Positions 22,982 through 33,447 of a stretch of 64,000 nucleotides of DNA are shown piece after piece. This DNA comes from Psychrobacter sp. JCM 18903 (GTDB lineage: Bacteria; Pseudomonadota; Gammaproteobacteria; Pseudomonadales; Moraxellaceae). The notes beneath the pieces were generated by a model that saw only the letters and a program-made list of their open reading frames with translations, did no database searches and was not told the DNA's origin. The first letter of the stretch is position 1, and every line of letters begins with the position of its first letter. The position numbers and the translations under genes were made by a program. The stretch lies in assembly GCF_000586475.1 (NCBI RefSeq), contig NZ_BAWJ01000010.1, positions 1 through 64,000 on the forward strand, written 5' to 3'.

Positions 22982-23701
22982 ATGACATCATCACCTTCGA
23001 TTGCCGCTTCAACGCCACAAGCAGATTATAAAAAAGAAGTCCTACTCACCGCCTCACAATTAAACAAGACCGTGCAAGTCGGCGAGCAAACCCTATCAAT
23101 CATTAAAGATGTAGATATCTATGTCAATGCTGGCGAGTTTGTGGTCATTATGGGCAAATCAGGCTCAGGTAAATCTACCTTACTAGGATTACTGGCGGCG
23201 CTAGATTATCCAGACAGCGGTACGGTGTCGCTAGCAGGTCAAATGCTCAGTAGTCTTGACGAAGATGCTTTGGCGGTGATTCGTCAACGTGATATGGGCT
23301 TTGTCTTTCAGTCGTTTCACCTACTGCCAACCTTGACAGTAGCCGAGAACATCGCCTTTCCACTTGATATTGCCAGACGTCCAAACCCAGCACGAGTAGA
23401 CGAGCTTATTGACGCCGTTGATTTGGGTCATCGACGTCATAGCTTGCCCAATCAGTTGTCAGGTGGTGAACAACAGCGCACAGCGGTGGCACGAGCGCTA
23501 GTATCGCATCCAAAGATTGTGTTTGCGGATGAGCCAACAGGCAACCTCGATGAGCAAAATGCCGATCAAGTCATGCAGTTGCTATTGGACTTACGCCAAC
23601 AGGTTGGTTCAGCACTGGTCGTTGTGACTCATGACCCTGCACTTGCCAAAATGGCAGATCGTGTCATCACCATGCATGATGGGCGGATTGTACCTACATG
23701 A
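22982..23701 (+). CDS. ABC transporter ATP-binding protein (YbbA/LolD-like)
   Basis: A 239-residue nucleotide-binding subunit of the MacB/LolD-type family. Walker A GKSGSGKST, Q-loop VFQSFHLLPTLTVAEN, signature LSGGEQQRTAVARAL, Walker B IVFADEPTGNLD and the H-loop VTHDP are all intact. In the E. coli-type arrangement it pairs with the following permease in a complex of uncertain role, possibly moving lipophilic molecules out of the inner membrane. It is not LolD proper, since lolCE are not adjacent. Confidence 0.92.
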   Translation: MTSSPSIAASTPQADYKKEVLLTASQLNKTVQVGEQTLSIIKDVDIYVNAGEFVVIMGKSGSGKSTLLGLLAALDYPDSGTVSLAGQMLSSLDEDALAVIRQRDMGFVFQSFHLLPTLTVAENIAFPLDIARRPNPARVDELIDAVDLGHRRHSLPNQLSGGEQQRTAVARALVSHPKIVFADEPTGNLDEQNADQVMQLLLDLRQQVGSALVVVTHDPALAKMADRVITMHDGRIVPT

Positions 23702-23720
23702 ATAACTGGATTGTATCTTA

Positions 23721-26365
23721 ATGAATAGTAAGCCCACAGACAATAAACCACCAGCTGATACAAAAAAGACTGATACCAGTATGCGTCAAGAGTCCAGCTA
23801 TCCTAGCGGTATCCTAAACCAATTATTTACCCGTACCCTAGGTTTTCAAACACTAGGCTCACAGGCACTCAGCCGTAGTTGGTGGCAGCGCTGGGTATAT
23901 CCGGTATTGTTTCTGCTGACATTAACCCTATCGCTTGCAACTTACCTAACCCTCGATTCTGTGCAGCAGTCTGTCGATCGCTATATCAATGACAATCAGC
24001 GCGCGCTCGTTGGTGGCGATTTGATTTTAAACAGTAAACAAGACTGGCCAAGTGAAGTATTGACGCAGGTAGAAACCATCCCCGATACGCAGACGGTGTA
24101 TGACTATCAGTTTAGCGCCATGCTGGTCAATGATGAGCGAACCTTGCTTGCTAGCATTAAAGCGGTCTCACCGTCGTATCCCTTATACGGTACAGCGGAG
24201 CTTGCCTCAGGACAGCCGCTGTGGGAGCAGCTAACCTCTGACAGCGTGATCGTCGCGCCAGAAGTGCTCAGTAGTCTACAGGCCAATGTCGGTGACCGCA
24301 TTACCATTGGTGATGCGCAGTTCACAATAAGTGATGTATTGACAAAAGAACCTGATCGCCCGCTGACCACCTTTGGGTTTGGTGGGCGTGTCTTAATGCA
24401 TCAAGACTCACTCCCGTCAACCAACCTATTGGGGCAACGCAGCCGAATAAACTATCGTATTGAGATGGCAGGCGATCCCGAACTGATAACGACGCAGCGT
24501 GATGCGCTCACAGAGATACTGACCAACTATCCTGATATCGAGCTCTCTGACGCAGAGTCCGCAGACACTTCGGTCTCGCGTATCTCTGATAATGTACTGA
24601 TGTTTTTAAAGTTACTGGTCATCGCAGTGTTGCTACTTTCTGCGGTCGCCATGTACGGCGTCATTAGTGCGTTTGTCACCAAGCAGCAGTCACCTAATGC
24701 CATTCGCTTGGCATTAGGTGAACCGCTTGGCTCACTCAAGCGCAGCTACTATCAACTGCTTATCGTCACCACTGCCATTGCTTGTGTCGCCGCGATTATA
24801 CTGAGTCTAGGTTTGCTTAAAATTGGTCAGCCGTATCTGGTGGCTATCTTGCCTGCCGATGTTGGTCTCGCCATCAATCCAATCAGTGCGGTCAAAACCA
24901 TTGTGATTGCTTTAGTCCTGACGTTGCTGATTGCGCAGCGTGGTTTAAGCGCGCTTAACACCACCAAACCCGCTACCCTACTCAATCAAGGGGCGAGCAC
25001 CCAGACACAAAACCTGCCTTGGTATCGGCGCGTGCCATTACTATGGTATGGCTTGGTGCTGGCAGGGTTGTATGCCTTCTTTGCTTATGAAGTGGGCTCA
25101 CTGTCGTTAGGCGCACAGCTATTGGGCGGCTTGATCGGTTTTGTAGCGATATTTTGGCTGCTGGCGCGTGGGTGGCTCTGGCTACTTGCCAAGTTAGCGA
25201 GCAATACCAAGGTCAGTTGGATGCAGCGCATTGCTATTCATAACCTTGCGCGTAAAGGTAACCAATCAGCGCTATTCTTTGTCACCTTATCGCTGTCGGT
25301 CGCGGTTCTGACGCTTATCACCACCCTCAATCACAGTATCAATGCGCAGTTTATCAATGCTTATCCTGAAGATGCGCCTAATCTGTTTTTACTGGATGTG
25401 CAGAGCGATCAACATGACGATATTGATGCGATCATTGAAGCACCCGTCACTTATTATCCCGTCATTCGTGCCCGTGTGGAGACGGCAAATGACGTACCGG
25501 CAAAAGATATTGAGCCTGAGGATGGGTTTGATGACCCTACGCGTGTGTTTAATTTGAGCTACGCAGATACGGTCATGGAGACCGAATATATCACTGAGTC
25601 GCTCACAGACGACGCGCTATATACCCCTATCGATGCGACAGATGAGCAAGTCAAACCCTTATCTATCTTAGATACTGCCGCCAGTATGCTCAATGTCGGT
25701 ATGGGCGATAAGGTGCGCTTTAACATTCAAGGTATCGAAATCATCGGGCAAATCACCAGTATTCGCACGCGCTATGAGCGTGGCCCAAGTCCGTATTTTT
25801 ATTTCCTGTTTGAGCCGTCGGTGCTGTCCGCAGCTCCGCAAATTCAATTTGCTACTGCCCACGTATCAGAGAATGACATTCCAGAACTACAAGGCAAACT
25901 GGTACGCGAGTTCCCTGCTGTCACCACGATTGACGCACTGCCATTGCCAAGCAAATCCAAGAGCTGGTTGTACAAATGAGCCGCTTGGTCTATGTGTTTA
26001 CCTTGCTTGCTCTGCTCACTGGGGTCATGGTGCTGATCAGCTCGCTACTGTCCACCTCACAAGATCGCATGAAAGACAGCGCGTCATTTAGACTACTAGG
26101 CATGCAAAAGCGTGACCTATATATGCTCAATATCTTAGAGCTGGGTGTGCTTGGTATTAGCGCGGCGATATTTGCCGTCGTCATCGCTAGCGTTGGCGCA
26201 TGGGCGGCTATCACTCAATGGTTTAATCTACAGTTTAGTATGCCGTGGGCAAATCTAGCTATGGGTGGTGCAGCATTAGTTGTCTTGCTATTCGCTATTG
26301 CCATTATTTATGTGAAACTGGTGATTGGGCGCGGGATTATGGCGAGAGTTAGGGCGATGGTTTAG
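23721..26365 (+). CDS. ABC transporter permease, FtsX/YbbP-like (frame broken once)
   Basis: Large membrane subunit of about 880 residues with two FtsX-like domains: an N-terminal TM helix and extracytoplasmic domain, three helices (LLVIAVLLLSAVAMYGVIS onward), a central pair of helices, then the second large periplasmic domain and the C-terminal FtsX domain. The frame breaks at 25940 (GG to G): ...TTIDALAIAKQIQELVVQ should run straight into MSRLVYVFTLLALLTGVM. The arrangement with the ATPase 19 bp upstream and the GDSL esterase supports a YbbAP-TesA type module. The substrate is unknown. Confidence 0.9.
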
Positions 26366-26375
26366 AAGGTACGCT

Positions 26376-26699
26376 ATGAACTCAAATGACATGATAGTTA
26401 GTGATTTTTTGATAAGAATTATTTAACTTTTACCTCTTAGTGAGATCAGCATTGACCAAGCTCATTTTTTGATTTTCAGCCTTGACAGGTTATCAACAAT
26501 CAAGGAAAACAACGACTTAAAAGGGTTAGCGCCTATTATTAATCAGGCGCTTGAACTCGAAGATATATTGTCTATATTAGTTATTGAAAAGTATCAGCAG
26601 GAACTAACACAACTTGAACAGTTATTGGTCAGTCATTTAGATATCGTAGATGATTGTGAAGGCTTGCATGAGTTGTCGAAAATGATAACTTCGATATGA
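26376..26699 (+). CDS. Small hypothetical protein, possibly with an in-frame stop
   Basis: From ATG 26376 the frame reads MNSNDMIVSDFLIRII, meets TAA at 26424-26426, then continues open in the same frame to 26699 (LLPLSEISIDQAHFLIFSLD and a leucine-rich helical remainder of 76 residues from TTG 26469). One nonsense change would explain this; otherwise only the downstream part from TTG 26469 is translated. The protein is acidic and helical with no recognised motif. It lies in the AT-rich accessory stretch. I do not recognise a family. Confidence 0.4.
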
Positions 26700-26747
26700 G
26701 CTAAAGGGAGTTTCCTAAACTTTGTTTAACTGCTTATAGTCCACTAA

Positions 26748-27605
26748 CTATTCATAATTGTCGTCAATTATTTCTATATTTAGTGAGTGCATTTTAATTG
26801 GCTCATTATCCCACTTTCTTGCCAGATACTCTATTTCCTGATAAATAGTCTTCTTACCGCTGATTGCACGAATTCTAAGAATTAATGGGTGAGCATATTG
26901 CCAAACTTTCATAAAACTAGAGTAGTGTAAATTTTTAAAAATCTCTTCTTCGAAAGCTTTTACACGTATTCCTAAGGCAACTTGTTCGTAATAGTTTAGT
27001 ACATAATGAATATCATCTTTTAACTTTTCGTCTTCTAGTATTCTCTTATATCTTTTCTTTTTCTCTTCTTCGACATCTATTTTTCTTTTTTTTTCATTCT
27101 TTAGAAAACTTTTGTTTATTTTTATATGCTTAAATATTATAAAATCTTCTTTATGTCTAATTTCTTTAGATATTTCTTCGTCGGATTTATTTTTGTATTC
27201 ATGATTGTCTAGCTGGCTATAATATTGGGGCAGATCATTTCCCTTAACAAAAATTAAGTTCTTAGTATTTTGCAATCTTTTATTTTCATTGAGTTCTGTC
27301 ACAAGTTGTATTGTTAATTGTTTTCTACTAGAAGATTTACTACTTTGTATAGACTGATAAGTTAGATATAAACCTATTGTAGCTACAGCCACTAAAACAT
27401 AGCTAGGGAAGGATCCAAGAACTACTCTATACACACTATCTTGGAAGCTTCGTACCGTCACTTCATCTGAAGCTGATACTACAACATCTGAGTAATTTAT
27501 CTGATAGTGCCACCACAACCAAATAGCCCCTAGTGTAAACAATACAATAGGGGCTATTATAGGTAATTTGAGTTTTCTTCTTAATTTAACCATCCCATCC
27601 TTCAT
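26748..27605 (-). CDS. DUF4760-domain membrane protein
   Basis: A protein of about 285 residues with two N-terminal TM helices (LPIIAPIVLFTLGAIWLWW and YVLVAVATIGLYLTYQSI), then a highly charged helical cytosolic domain with a Lys/Glu run (KNEKKRKIDVEEEKKKRYKR) and the DUF4760-like end (VLNYYEQVALGIRVKAFEEE ... WQYAHPLILRIRA). The start at 27605 follows AGAAGG by 6 nt; a TTG at 27629 is less likely. It is markedly more AT-rich than neighbouring genes, suggesting recent transfer. DUF4760 proteins often occur in variable regions, but no function is established. Confidence 0.75.
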   Translation of the reverse strand: MKDGMVKLRRKLKLPIIAPIVLFTLGAIWLWWHYQINYSDVVVSASDEVTVRSFQDSVYRVVLGSFPSYVLVAVATIGLYLTYQSIQSSKSSSRKQLTIQLVTELNENKRLQNTKNLIFVKGNDLPQYYSQLDNHEYKNKSDEEISKEIRHKEDFIIFKHIKINKSFLKNEKKRKIDVEEEKKKRYKRILEDEKLKDDIHYVLNYYEQVALGIRVKAFEEEIFKNLHYSSFMKVWQYAHPLILRIRAISGKKTIYQEIEYLARKWDNEPIKMHSLNIEIIDDNYE

Positions 27606-28095
27606 GAGTAACCTTCTTGAACATATCAAATTTTACCATTTGAATTCTCCTAACTAAGTAGAATTGTAAGCTTAATTTCACTTCCGTACTAAGTTGATTT
27701 ACAGATAAAAAATACACTACGTATATACATAGTACAAAAATTTTATGTACTACAATGTAGAGTTAGTATTAATTTACGTAAATATAAAACGAACATTAGT
27801 TTATTTTTCCGCTCTGGCTTATCAATATTCTTAAAGAATATTGATAAGCCAGAGCTTAATTATACACAAATTTATCTTTCTTGTCAATAGATAAATTTCA
27901 GAATACACGACAAATTAGAGATAAACAAGACTTTTATAGGATAATTATATCAATAATATGTATAAACTAAACTCTTTTCAATCCACATCTGCCCCTGAAC
28001 ATCTCTCCCCGACCCCCTATCTTTTGCTATACTAGCCCAACTTTTATCAATCAAATTCCTTCTTATCAAACCCTCCCAAACAGCATGGTAGCCTT
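27606..28095. other. AT-rich divergent intergenic region
   Basis: No gene. It holds an imperfect inverted repeat TAGTAC-N11-GTACTA near 27739-27761, the long palindrome listed separately, and a TGCTATACT extended -10 element at 28025-28033, 62 bp before avtA, that is the likely avtA promoter. Confidence 0.5.
27811..27855. repeat. 45-nt palindrome with perfect 22-bp arms
   Basis: Arms beginning GCTCTGGCTTATCAATATTC pair perfectly over 22 bp with a single-base centre. No annotated gene ends here: the left gene is transcribed away and avtA starts downstream. There is no T run suited to a terminator on the plus strand. Confidence 0.85.
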
Positions 28096-29412
28096 ATGAA
28101 ATTCTCAAAGTTCGGTCAAAAATTTACCCAGCCAACTGGCATCTCACAATTAATGGACGATCTAGGCGATGCGCTAAAAAGCGATCAGCCAGTCAACATG
28201 CTGGGTGGTGGTAACCCTGCCAAAATTGATGCCGTTAATGAGCTATTTTTGGAGACGTATAAAGCACTTGGTAATGACAATGATGCAGGAGAAGCCAATA
28301 GCAGCGCGATTATTAGCATGGCGAATTACTCTAATCCACAAGGTGATGCCGCCTTTATCGATGCGTTGGTTGGTTTCTTTAACCGTCATTATGATTGGAA
28401 TCTAACCTCAGAAAACATTGCCCTGACCAATGGCTCACAGAACGCATTTTTCTATCTTTTTAATCTGTTTGGCGGTGCGTTCAAAGATGAGAAGAACGAA
28501 TCTGTCGACAAGTCCATTCTACTGCCATTGACCCCTGAGTATATCGGCTATAGCGACGTGCATGTCGAAGGTCAGCATTTCGCAGCCGTATTGCCACATA
28601 TCGATGAAGTGACTCATGATGGTGAAGAAGGCTTCTTTAAATATCGTGTCGATTTTGACGCATTAGAGAACTTGCCAGCACTAAAAGAAGGCCGTATCGG
28701 CGCGATTTGCTGCTCACGCCCGACCAACCCGACTGGCAACGTGCTAACTGATGACGAAATGGCGCATTTGACCGAGATTGCCAAACGTTATGACATACCG
28801 CTTATCATCGATAATGCCTACGGTATGCCCTTCCCTAATATCATCTATTCAGACGCGCATTTGACGTGGGATAACAATACGATTCTGTGCTTTAGCCTGT
28901 CTAAAATTGGCCTGCCTGGTATGCGTACGGGTATTATCGTTGCCGATGCGAAAGTTATCGAAGCGGTCAGCGCGATGAATGCGGTAGTCAATCTAGCACC
29001 AACACGCTTTGGCGCAGCGATTGCTACGCCGTTGGTAAAAAATGACCGTATCAAGCAGTTAGCCGATAATGAGATTAAACCGTTTTATCAAAAGCAGGCA
29101 ACCCTCGCTGTGAAGCTGTTAAAAGAAGCATTGGGCGATTATTCATTGATGATTCATAAGCCTGAAGGGGCTATATTCTTATGGTTATGGTTTAAAGACT
29201 TGCCGATTACCACCGTTGAGCTGTACGAGATTTTAAAAGAAAAAGGCACGCTCATTGTACCAAGTCAGTATTTCTTCCCTGGTGTCGATGTCAGCGATTA
29301 TCAGCATGCACATGAGTGTATTCGTATGAGTATCGCCGCTGATGAGCAGACGCTGACTGATGGTATTGCAGCGATTGGTGAAGTGGTGCGTGAGTTGTAT
29401 GATGGTCGGTAG
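28096..29412 (+). CDS. avtA: Valine-pyruvate aminotransferase
   Basis: PLP enzyme that interconverts valine and pyruvate with 2-oxoisovalerate and alanine. The 438-residue protein carries the family N-terminus (SKFGQKFTQPTGISQLMDDL), LGGGNPAKI, the substrate/cofactor segment SRPTNPTGNVL, the PLP aspartate in LIIDNAYGMPFPN and the PLP lysine in FSLSKIGLPGMRTG. Length is typical. No strong SD precedes the ATG. It appears monocistronic within the accessory region. Confidence 0.94.
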   Translation: MKFSKFGQKFTQPTGISQLMDDLGDALKSDQPVNMLGGGNPAKIDAVNELFLETYKALGNDNDAGEANSSAIISMANYSNPQGDAAFIDALVGFFNRHYDWNLTSENIALTNGSQNAFFYLFNLFGGAFKDEKNESVDKSILLPLTPEYIGYSDVHVEGQHFAAVLPHIDEVTHDGEEGFFKYRVDFDALENLPALKEGRIGAICCSRPTNPTGNVLTDDEMAHLTEIAKRYDIPLIIDNAYGMPFPNIIYSDAHLTWDNNTILCFSLSKIGLPGMRTGIIVADAKVIEAVSAMNAVVNLAPTRFGAAIATPLVKNDRIKQLADNEIKPFYQKQATLAVKLLKEALGDYSLMIHKPEGAIFLWLWFKDLPITTVELYEILKEKGTLIVPSQYFFPGVDVSDYQHAHECIRMSIAADEQTLTDGIAAIGEVVRELYDGR

Positions 29413-29512
29413 GTTTTGCAAGTGAGCTGAGAATTATAGTTAGATCTAGTGTAAAAGTATTCGAAAGTCTCTACGCCAGTTACAGCCATCACATTATTTT
29501 AGGAATAATTAA

Positions 29513-29944
29513 ATGAGACTTATGTTAGCTATAGTCTTACTTCTAATGTCTGGTTGTAGCGCTGTACATTCCGATGACGCCAACTATAAAGTTTTGATTC
29601 ATGGCAATGAGGAATGCAACTATGACTATGGTGTAGAAGATTTTTGCGACGAATATAATCAAATATCCTATAAAAATACTGACAAGACTGTCAATTTTGA
29701 TAAAGATAAAGTTTTAGTAGTTCCGAAAGATAACTTTGGTTATTTAGTTGTTATAAACCCAGAAACTCAAATAGCTTATCCTTTTGGATACTTAGTTAAT
29801 TATAAAAAACTAATTTTTTCTAAAAATTCTAACGAATTCTGTATAGAGGGAGATATCTCCGCTTATCGTGATGAGGATAGTGGATACTTCTGTTTTGAGT
29901 TTACTGAAAACAACTTTGAGCGTATTTACGATGCTACTCGCTAG
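29513..29944 (+). CDS. Putative lipoprotein, unknown function
   Basis: A 143-residue protein with a short signal peptide and lipobox (LLLMSGCSAV, Cys15). The mature part is acidic and contains four more Cys (ECNYDYG, DFCDEY, EFCIEG, YFCFEF) that could form two disulfides, with beta-rich sequence. AGGA is 9 nt before the ATG. The gene is AT-rich and ends 3 bp from the convergent gene at 29948. No family recognised. Confidence 0.65.
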   Translation: MRLMLAIVLLLMSGCSAVHSDDANYKVLIHGNEECNYDYGVEDFCDEYNQISYKNTDKTVNFDKDKVLVVPKDNFGYLVVINPETQIAYPFGYLVNYKKLIFSKNSNEFCIEGDISAYRDEDSGYFCFEFTENNFERIYDATR

Positions 29945-29947
29945 TAT

Positions 29948-31081
29948 CTAGCCTAACAATTGTAAATCTACCTTTATTCTAATATATTGAAAAGTATCAT
30001 TAAGATCATTAAAGTTGCCGTTTTCTTTCCAGAAGGCGGCGCTATGAGTAACCGCTAAATATAAATAGCCGTCTCTTGCCCAAAATATGTCTTTTGGCTC
30101 CTCCATAGGCATCCAATGCATAAAGCCTGCACCCATGATCGGGATGATGTCTGTTCCCTTAATTCTATACAGCTCTAGATCGGTGTATTGCTCATATGGG
30201 TTGGTATAGGCTGAGATGATATATTTTTTATTGGGCGAGATATGAGGATAATCTATAAACGTCTGCGTCGTCTCACCCGAATTTTTATCAATCATCTTAT
30301 AGTCACCGCTTTCCCAGTAACCTCCACTGACCAAATACTGATTTAACGGGGCAATCTGACCTACGTACTCAAAAATCTGATACCCATCATTATCTACATT
30401 CTTATCAGTGAACGTTACTACCTTGCCAGCAGTTGGAATGGATATCACCCCATTTCTCTTTTTAATACTTTCATCTTTTGATAAAAAATCAACGGCAAGT
30501 GAACGTTTCTTCTCAAACAAAGCCTTATCAATTAGCTCTATTTTTAGGTAATCGTTAAGTGCTTTGCCATTTTCAAAAGTCTCGTAGTCTTCGCCAATGG
30601 ATAGATATGCTAGTATGTTTAAATCTTTGGACGTTAGCGAGGCAGGTATAGTAGAACCCGTTTGCTCTTTTCTCACAAAGACCTTTTCCCATTTAACAAC
30701 GTCTGTCTCTACAATGCCATCATTGTCCTCGTCATACTCTCTACGAATTCTGTCTTGCACCGCATACCAGTCCTTTCTATCTTCAATGACTTCTAATTTC
30801 TCACCAAATGCATAGCTTTTCACCTTTCGAGCAGCGCCGCTTGGTAACTGACGTGCGATTGCCCCATCTTTTGCCGTCACGTAGACTTGCTTCAATACAG
30901 TCGTATCATCGTAGTCAATCTCGATACCATCACGATTGTACTGTGCCAAAAGTGCTGCCGATATGGGTTTGTTTAGGTCAATGATGACATTTTGACTTGC
31001 CACTGCTGAATGATAGCTAAACGTCGTTAGGGATAGAATGATAGAAGAAAAAATGTAAGTAGATATTTTAAATGAAGACAT
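29948..31081 (-). CDS. Secreted hypothetical protein with an SH3-like N-terminal segment
   Basis: 377 residues with a signal peptide (STYIFSSIILSLTTFSYHSAVA). Residues about 65-130 (VYVTAKDGAIARQLPSGAAR ... GEKLEVIEDRKDWYAVQD) resemble a bacterial SH3 domain, interrupted by an acidic DEDNDGIVE loop that looks like a calcium-binding motif. The rest, with SPNKKYIISAYTNP and a Trp-rich end, resembles a beta-propeller-like or WG-type repeat region but no repeats are clear. Likely periplasmic. Function unknown. Confidence 0.6.
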   Translation of the reverse strand: MSSFKISTYIFSSIILSLTTFSYHSAVASQNVIIDLNKPISAALLAQYNRDGIEIDYDDTTVLKQVYVTAKDGAIARQLPSGAARKVKSYAFGEKLEVIEDRKDWYAVQDRIRREYDEDNDGIVETDVVKWEKVFVRKEQTGSTIPASLTSKDLNILAYLSIGEDYETFENGKALNDYLKIELIDKALFEKKRSLAVDFLSKDESIKKRNGVISIPTAGKVVTFTDKNVDNDGYQIFEYVGQIAPLNQYLVSGGYWESGDYKMIDKNSGETTQTFIDYPHISPNKKYIISAYTNPYEQYTDLELYRIKGTDIIPIMGAGFMHWMPMEEPKDIFWARDGYLYLAVTHSAAFWKENGNFNDLNDTFQYIRIKVDLQLLG

Positions 31082-31179
31082 AATATGGTCTGCTATATAT
31101 TTTATATTATAAATTTTACACCATAAAATCCTACTTAAGTTTACTTTTTTGATATCTGAAATAAAATTACTTCAGAATA

Positions 31180-31554
31180 TTAGCGCTGCTTTAACAGTTT
31201 AGTAGACGGATTGAATGAACTGAATATCTTCGTCCACTTATTCAATGCATAGAGCACGTAAGGCAGCAGGCACGTATTGATCAAATCACGGAGGCTTGCG
31301 ACCAGCTGTTCGTGGCTTAAGCCAGCCATGCCTGATGCTTCGATCGTATTTCGATTATCTAAATACTCGCCCAATAAAGCAATGCCCGTCACGACGACTA
31401 AAGCCATGAATGATCTGATGCTTTGCTTTTTAATGATAGGACGCAGCACAAGCAGACACAAAAGATAGATGCCGACGCCGACATAGATATGTAAGGCATC
31501 TTTGGCAAGTCCAGATACTTCAATAACATTGATTTTAAAAGCGGTAAAATCCAC
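31180..31554 (-). CDS. Small integral membrane protein
   Basis: 124 residues, GTG start at 31554 with GGA 8 nt upstream. Three hydrophobic segments are visible (HIYVGVGIYLLCLLVL, FMALVVVTGIALLGEYL, LINTCLLPYVLYAL), with a polar loop between the second and third. The segment SGLAKDALHIYVG recurs in small membrane proteins of related genera (recollection, not a search). No function known. Confidence 0.55.
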   Translation of the reverse strand: MDFTAFKINVIEVSGLAKDALHIYVGVGIYLLCLLVLRPIIKKQSIRSFMALVVVTGIALLGEYLDNRNTIEASGMAGLSHEQLVASLRDLINTCLLPYVLYALNKWTKIFSSFNPSTKLLKQR

Positions 31555-31737
31555 TGAGATATTCCAAATATAAGCAAGTAGAAAACGACTGAGAGTATCA
31601 CTAAACCATGATGGCTAAACTATAATAACTAAAGAGTGGCAGCTACAAAGTGATGGCTGAGCATAAAAAAGGCAGATTATACAATTGATAATCTACCTTC
31701 TGCTAAATTAAATATTCACTTCACGGTTATCAACTAC

Positions 31738-32382
31738 TTACACATCCCACTCAACGAAATTTTTCAACAACTGCAAGCCAGCAGTATGACTTTTTTCTGG
31801 GTGAAACTGGGTGGCAAATAAATTATCTTGGATGACACTGGCACAAAACGGTTGACCATAGTCACATATCGCTGCCACTTGTGAGCTATTAGTAGGCTCG
31901 CAATAATAGCTATGCACAAAGTAAAAATGCGCGTTGTTTTGAATACCATGCCACAATGGATGGTCAAAATCCATACCGCTAATGGTGTTCCAGCCCATGT
32001 GTGGCACTTTGATGGTAGCGCCCTGCTGATCCTTCCACGTAGGGTCAAATGCTTCTACATTACCGTTTAAGATACCCAGACAGTCTGTACCACCATTTTC
32101 AGCGGACTGCTCAAACAATGCCTGCATGCCCACACAAATAGCCATAACAGGCTTATTAAACACCGCATGGCGTATGACGTCATCAATCCCTGCTTCATGC
32201 ATGCCAGCGATACAGTCACGCATCGCACCGACACCGGGGAAGACAATCTTGTCTGCCGCAGCGACAACCTTAGGATCATTGGTGATAGAGACTTCTGCCC
32301 CTACCACTGACAAGGCTTTACTGGCGGAATGCAAATTACCCATGCCATAATCTAGTAGGGCAATTTTGGTCACTTTAGCCAT
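31738..32382 (-). CDS. hisH: Imidazole glycerol phosphate synthase glutaminase subunit
   Basis: Class I glutamine amidotransferase that supplies ammonia to HisF for making IGP and AICAR. 214 residues with [11 protein letters not shown] at the N-terminus, the nucleophile Cys in [11 protein letters not shown] and the catalytic His/Glu in [12 protein letters not shown]. Its ATG overlaps the hisB stop, so the two are translationally coupled. hisF is not in the window; hisA is at 9.3 kb. Confidence 0.96.
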   Translation of the reverse strand: MAKVTKIALLDYGMGNLHSASKALSVVGAEVSITNDPKVVAAADKIVFPGVGAMRDCIAGMHEAGIDDVIRHAVFNKPVMAICVGMQALFEQSAENGGTDCLGILNGNVEAFDPTWKDQQGATIKVPHMGWNTISGMDFDHPLWHGIQNNAHFYFVHSYYCEPTNSSQVAAICDYGQPFCASVIQDNLFATQFHPEKSHTAGLQLLKNFVEWDV

Positions 32383-33047
32383 TAAAACGCCTCTTTAGTC
32401 GATGGCAGAGTATTGAGTGCACGCTCATCATATTCGCACGCCATACGTAGCGCACGAGCAAACGCTTTAAAGGTAGACTCGATTTGGTGATGGCTGTTTT
32501 TGCCTTTTAGATTGTCTAAATGCACCGTCATCCAAGAATGGTTCACAAAACCATAAAAGAATTCACTAAACAGGTCAACATCGAAATTACCGACGTGCGA
32601 GCGGGTAAAGGGAATGTCCATGTGTAAACCCGGACGTCCTGATAGATCGACGACAGCGCGGGTCAATGCTTCATCAAGCGGCGCATAAAAATGCCCATAA
32701 CGACGAATGCCTTTTTTGTCACCCAATGCTTTATTAAATGCTTGTCCAAGCGTAATACCAGTATCCTCAACGCTATGATGGTCATCGATAAAGGTATCAC
32801 CGTTGCATTTAATTTCTAAGTCAAACAAACCGTGACGCTTGATTTGGTCAATCATATGATCCAAAAACGGTACGCCAGTATCTACAACCCCTTGACCCGT
32901 ACCATCAAGATTGACGGTACAAGTCACTTGGGTCTCAGCAGTAATGCGCTCAACGGTCGCAATACGTTCAGGGCGACCATGTAGATTTAGGTTTTTTGGT
33001 GCATTTTGCTCAGGTGTATCAGCAGTCGTCATTGCATTGGCTGTCAT
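32382..33047 (-). CDS. hisB: Imidazoleglycerol-phosphate dehydratase
   Basis: Removes water from IGP to give imidazole-acetol phosphate, using two Mn2+. Monofunctional form: 221 residues with no phosphatase domain. Metal ligands are in [37 protein letters not shown] and [12 protein letters not shown]. The first about 25 residues (Thr/Ala/Asn-rich) extend beyond the usual start, and a later Met is not available, so the extension may be real. First gene of a hisB-hisH operon. Confidence 0.96.
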   Translation of the reverse strand: MTANAMTTADTPEQNAPKNLNLHGRPERIATVERITAETQVTCTVNLDGTGQGVVDTGVPFLDHMIDQIKRHGLFDLEIKCNGDTFIDDHHSVEDTGITLGQAFNKALGDKKGIRRYGHFYAPLDEALTRAVVDLSGRPGLHMDIPFTRSHVGNFDVDLFSEFFYGFVNHSWMTVHLDNLKGKNSHHQIESTFKAFARALRMACEYDERALNTLPSTKEAF

Positions 33048-33447
33048 GGCTACTCTCTATCAGTTTTTATCAGTGAAAAGCGGTCAATAAATAAGGCGAA
33101 ACATGTCTAAATATTTTACTAGTGTCTGGGTCAGCGCTAGCAAAAAATGTATTAGAAAATGATATATACAAAAGATATCAAGGTATTAGGGTTTGTACGT
33201 ACTAAATATCATCTAGCCTCATCATAGCAAACCCTAACATTTACTGCCACGACCAAGCGGTAAACCACGCACAAAATTACCTCATTCTGCTAAAATAGTG
33301 TGTTCAGTATTATTAATCATGATTTGCACTGACTTTTAGATATCATATTCTACAGCCTACTTTCTATGACTTTTACCGTGTTATAACTTTGTGCTGTGTC
33401 ATACTGCTACTTTATACGATAGAAACCCTCTGTTTATAGGAACTGCC
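33048..33447. other. Divergent intergenic region between hisB and a GNAT-like gene
   Basis: About 400 bp with no gene. It must hold promoters for hisB (minus) and for the plus-strand gene at 33448, but I see no clear -35/-10 pair, riboswitch or repeat. Confidence 0.4.
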
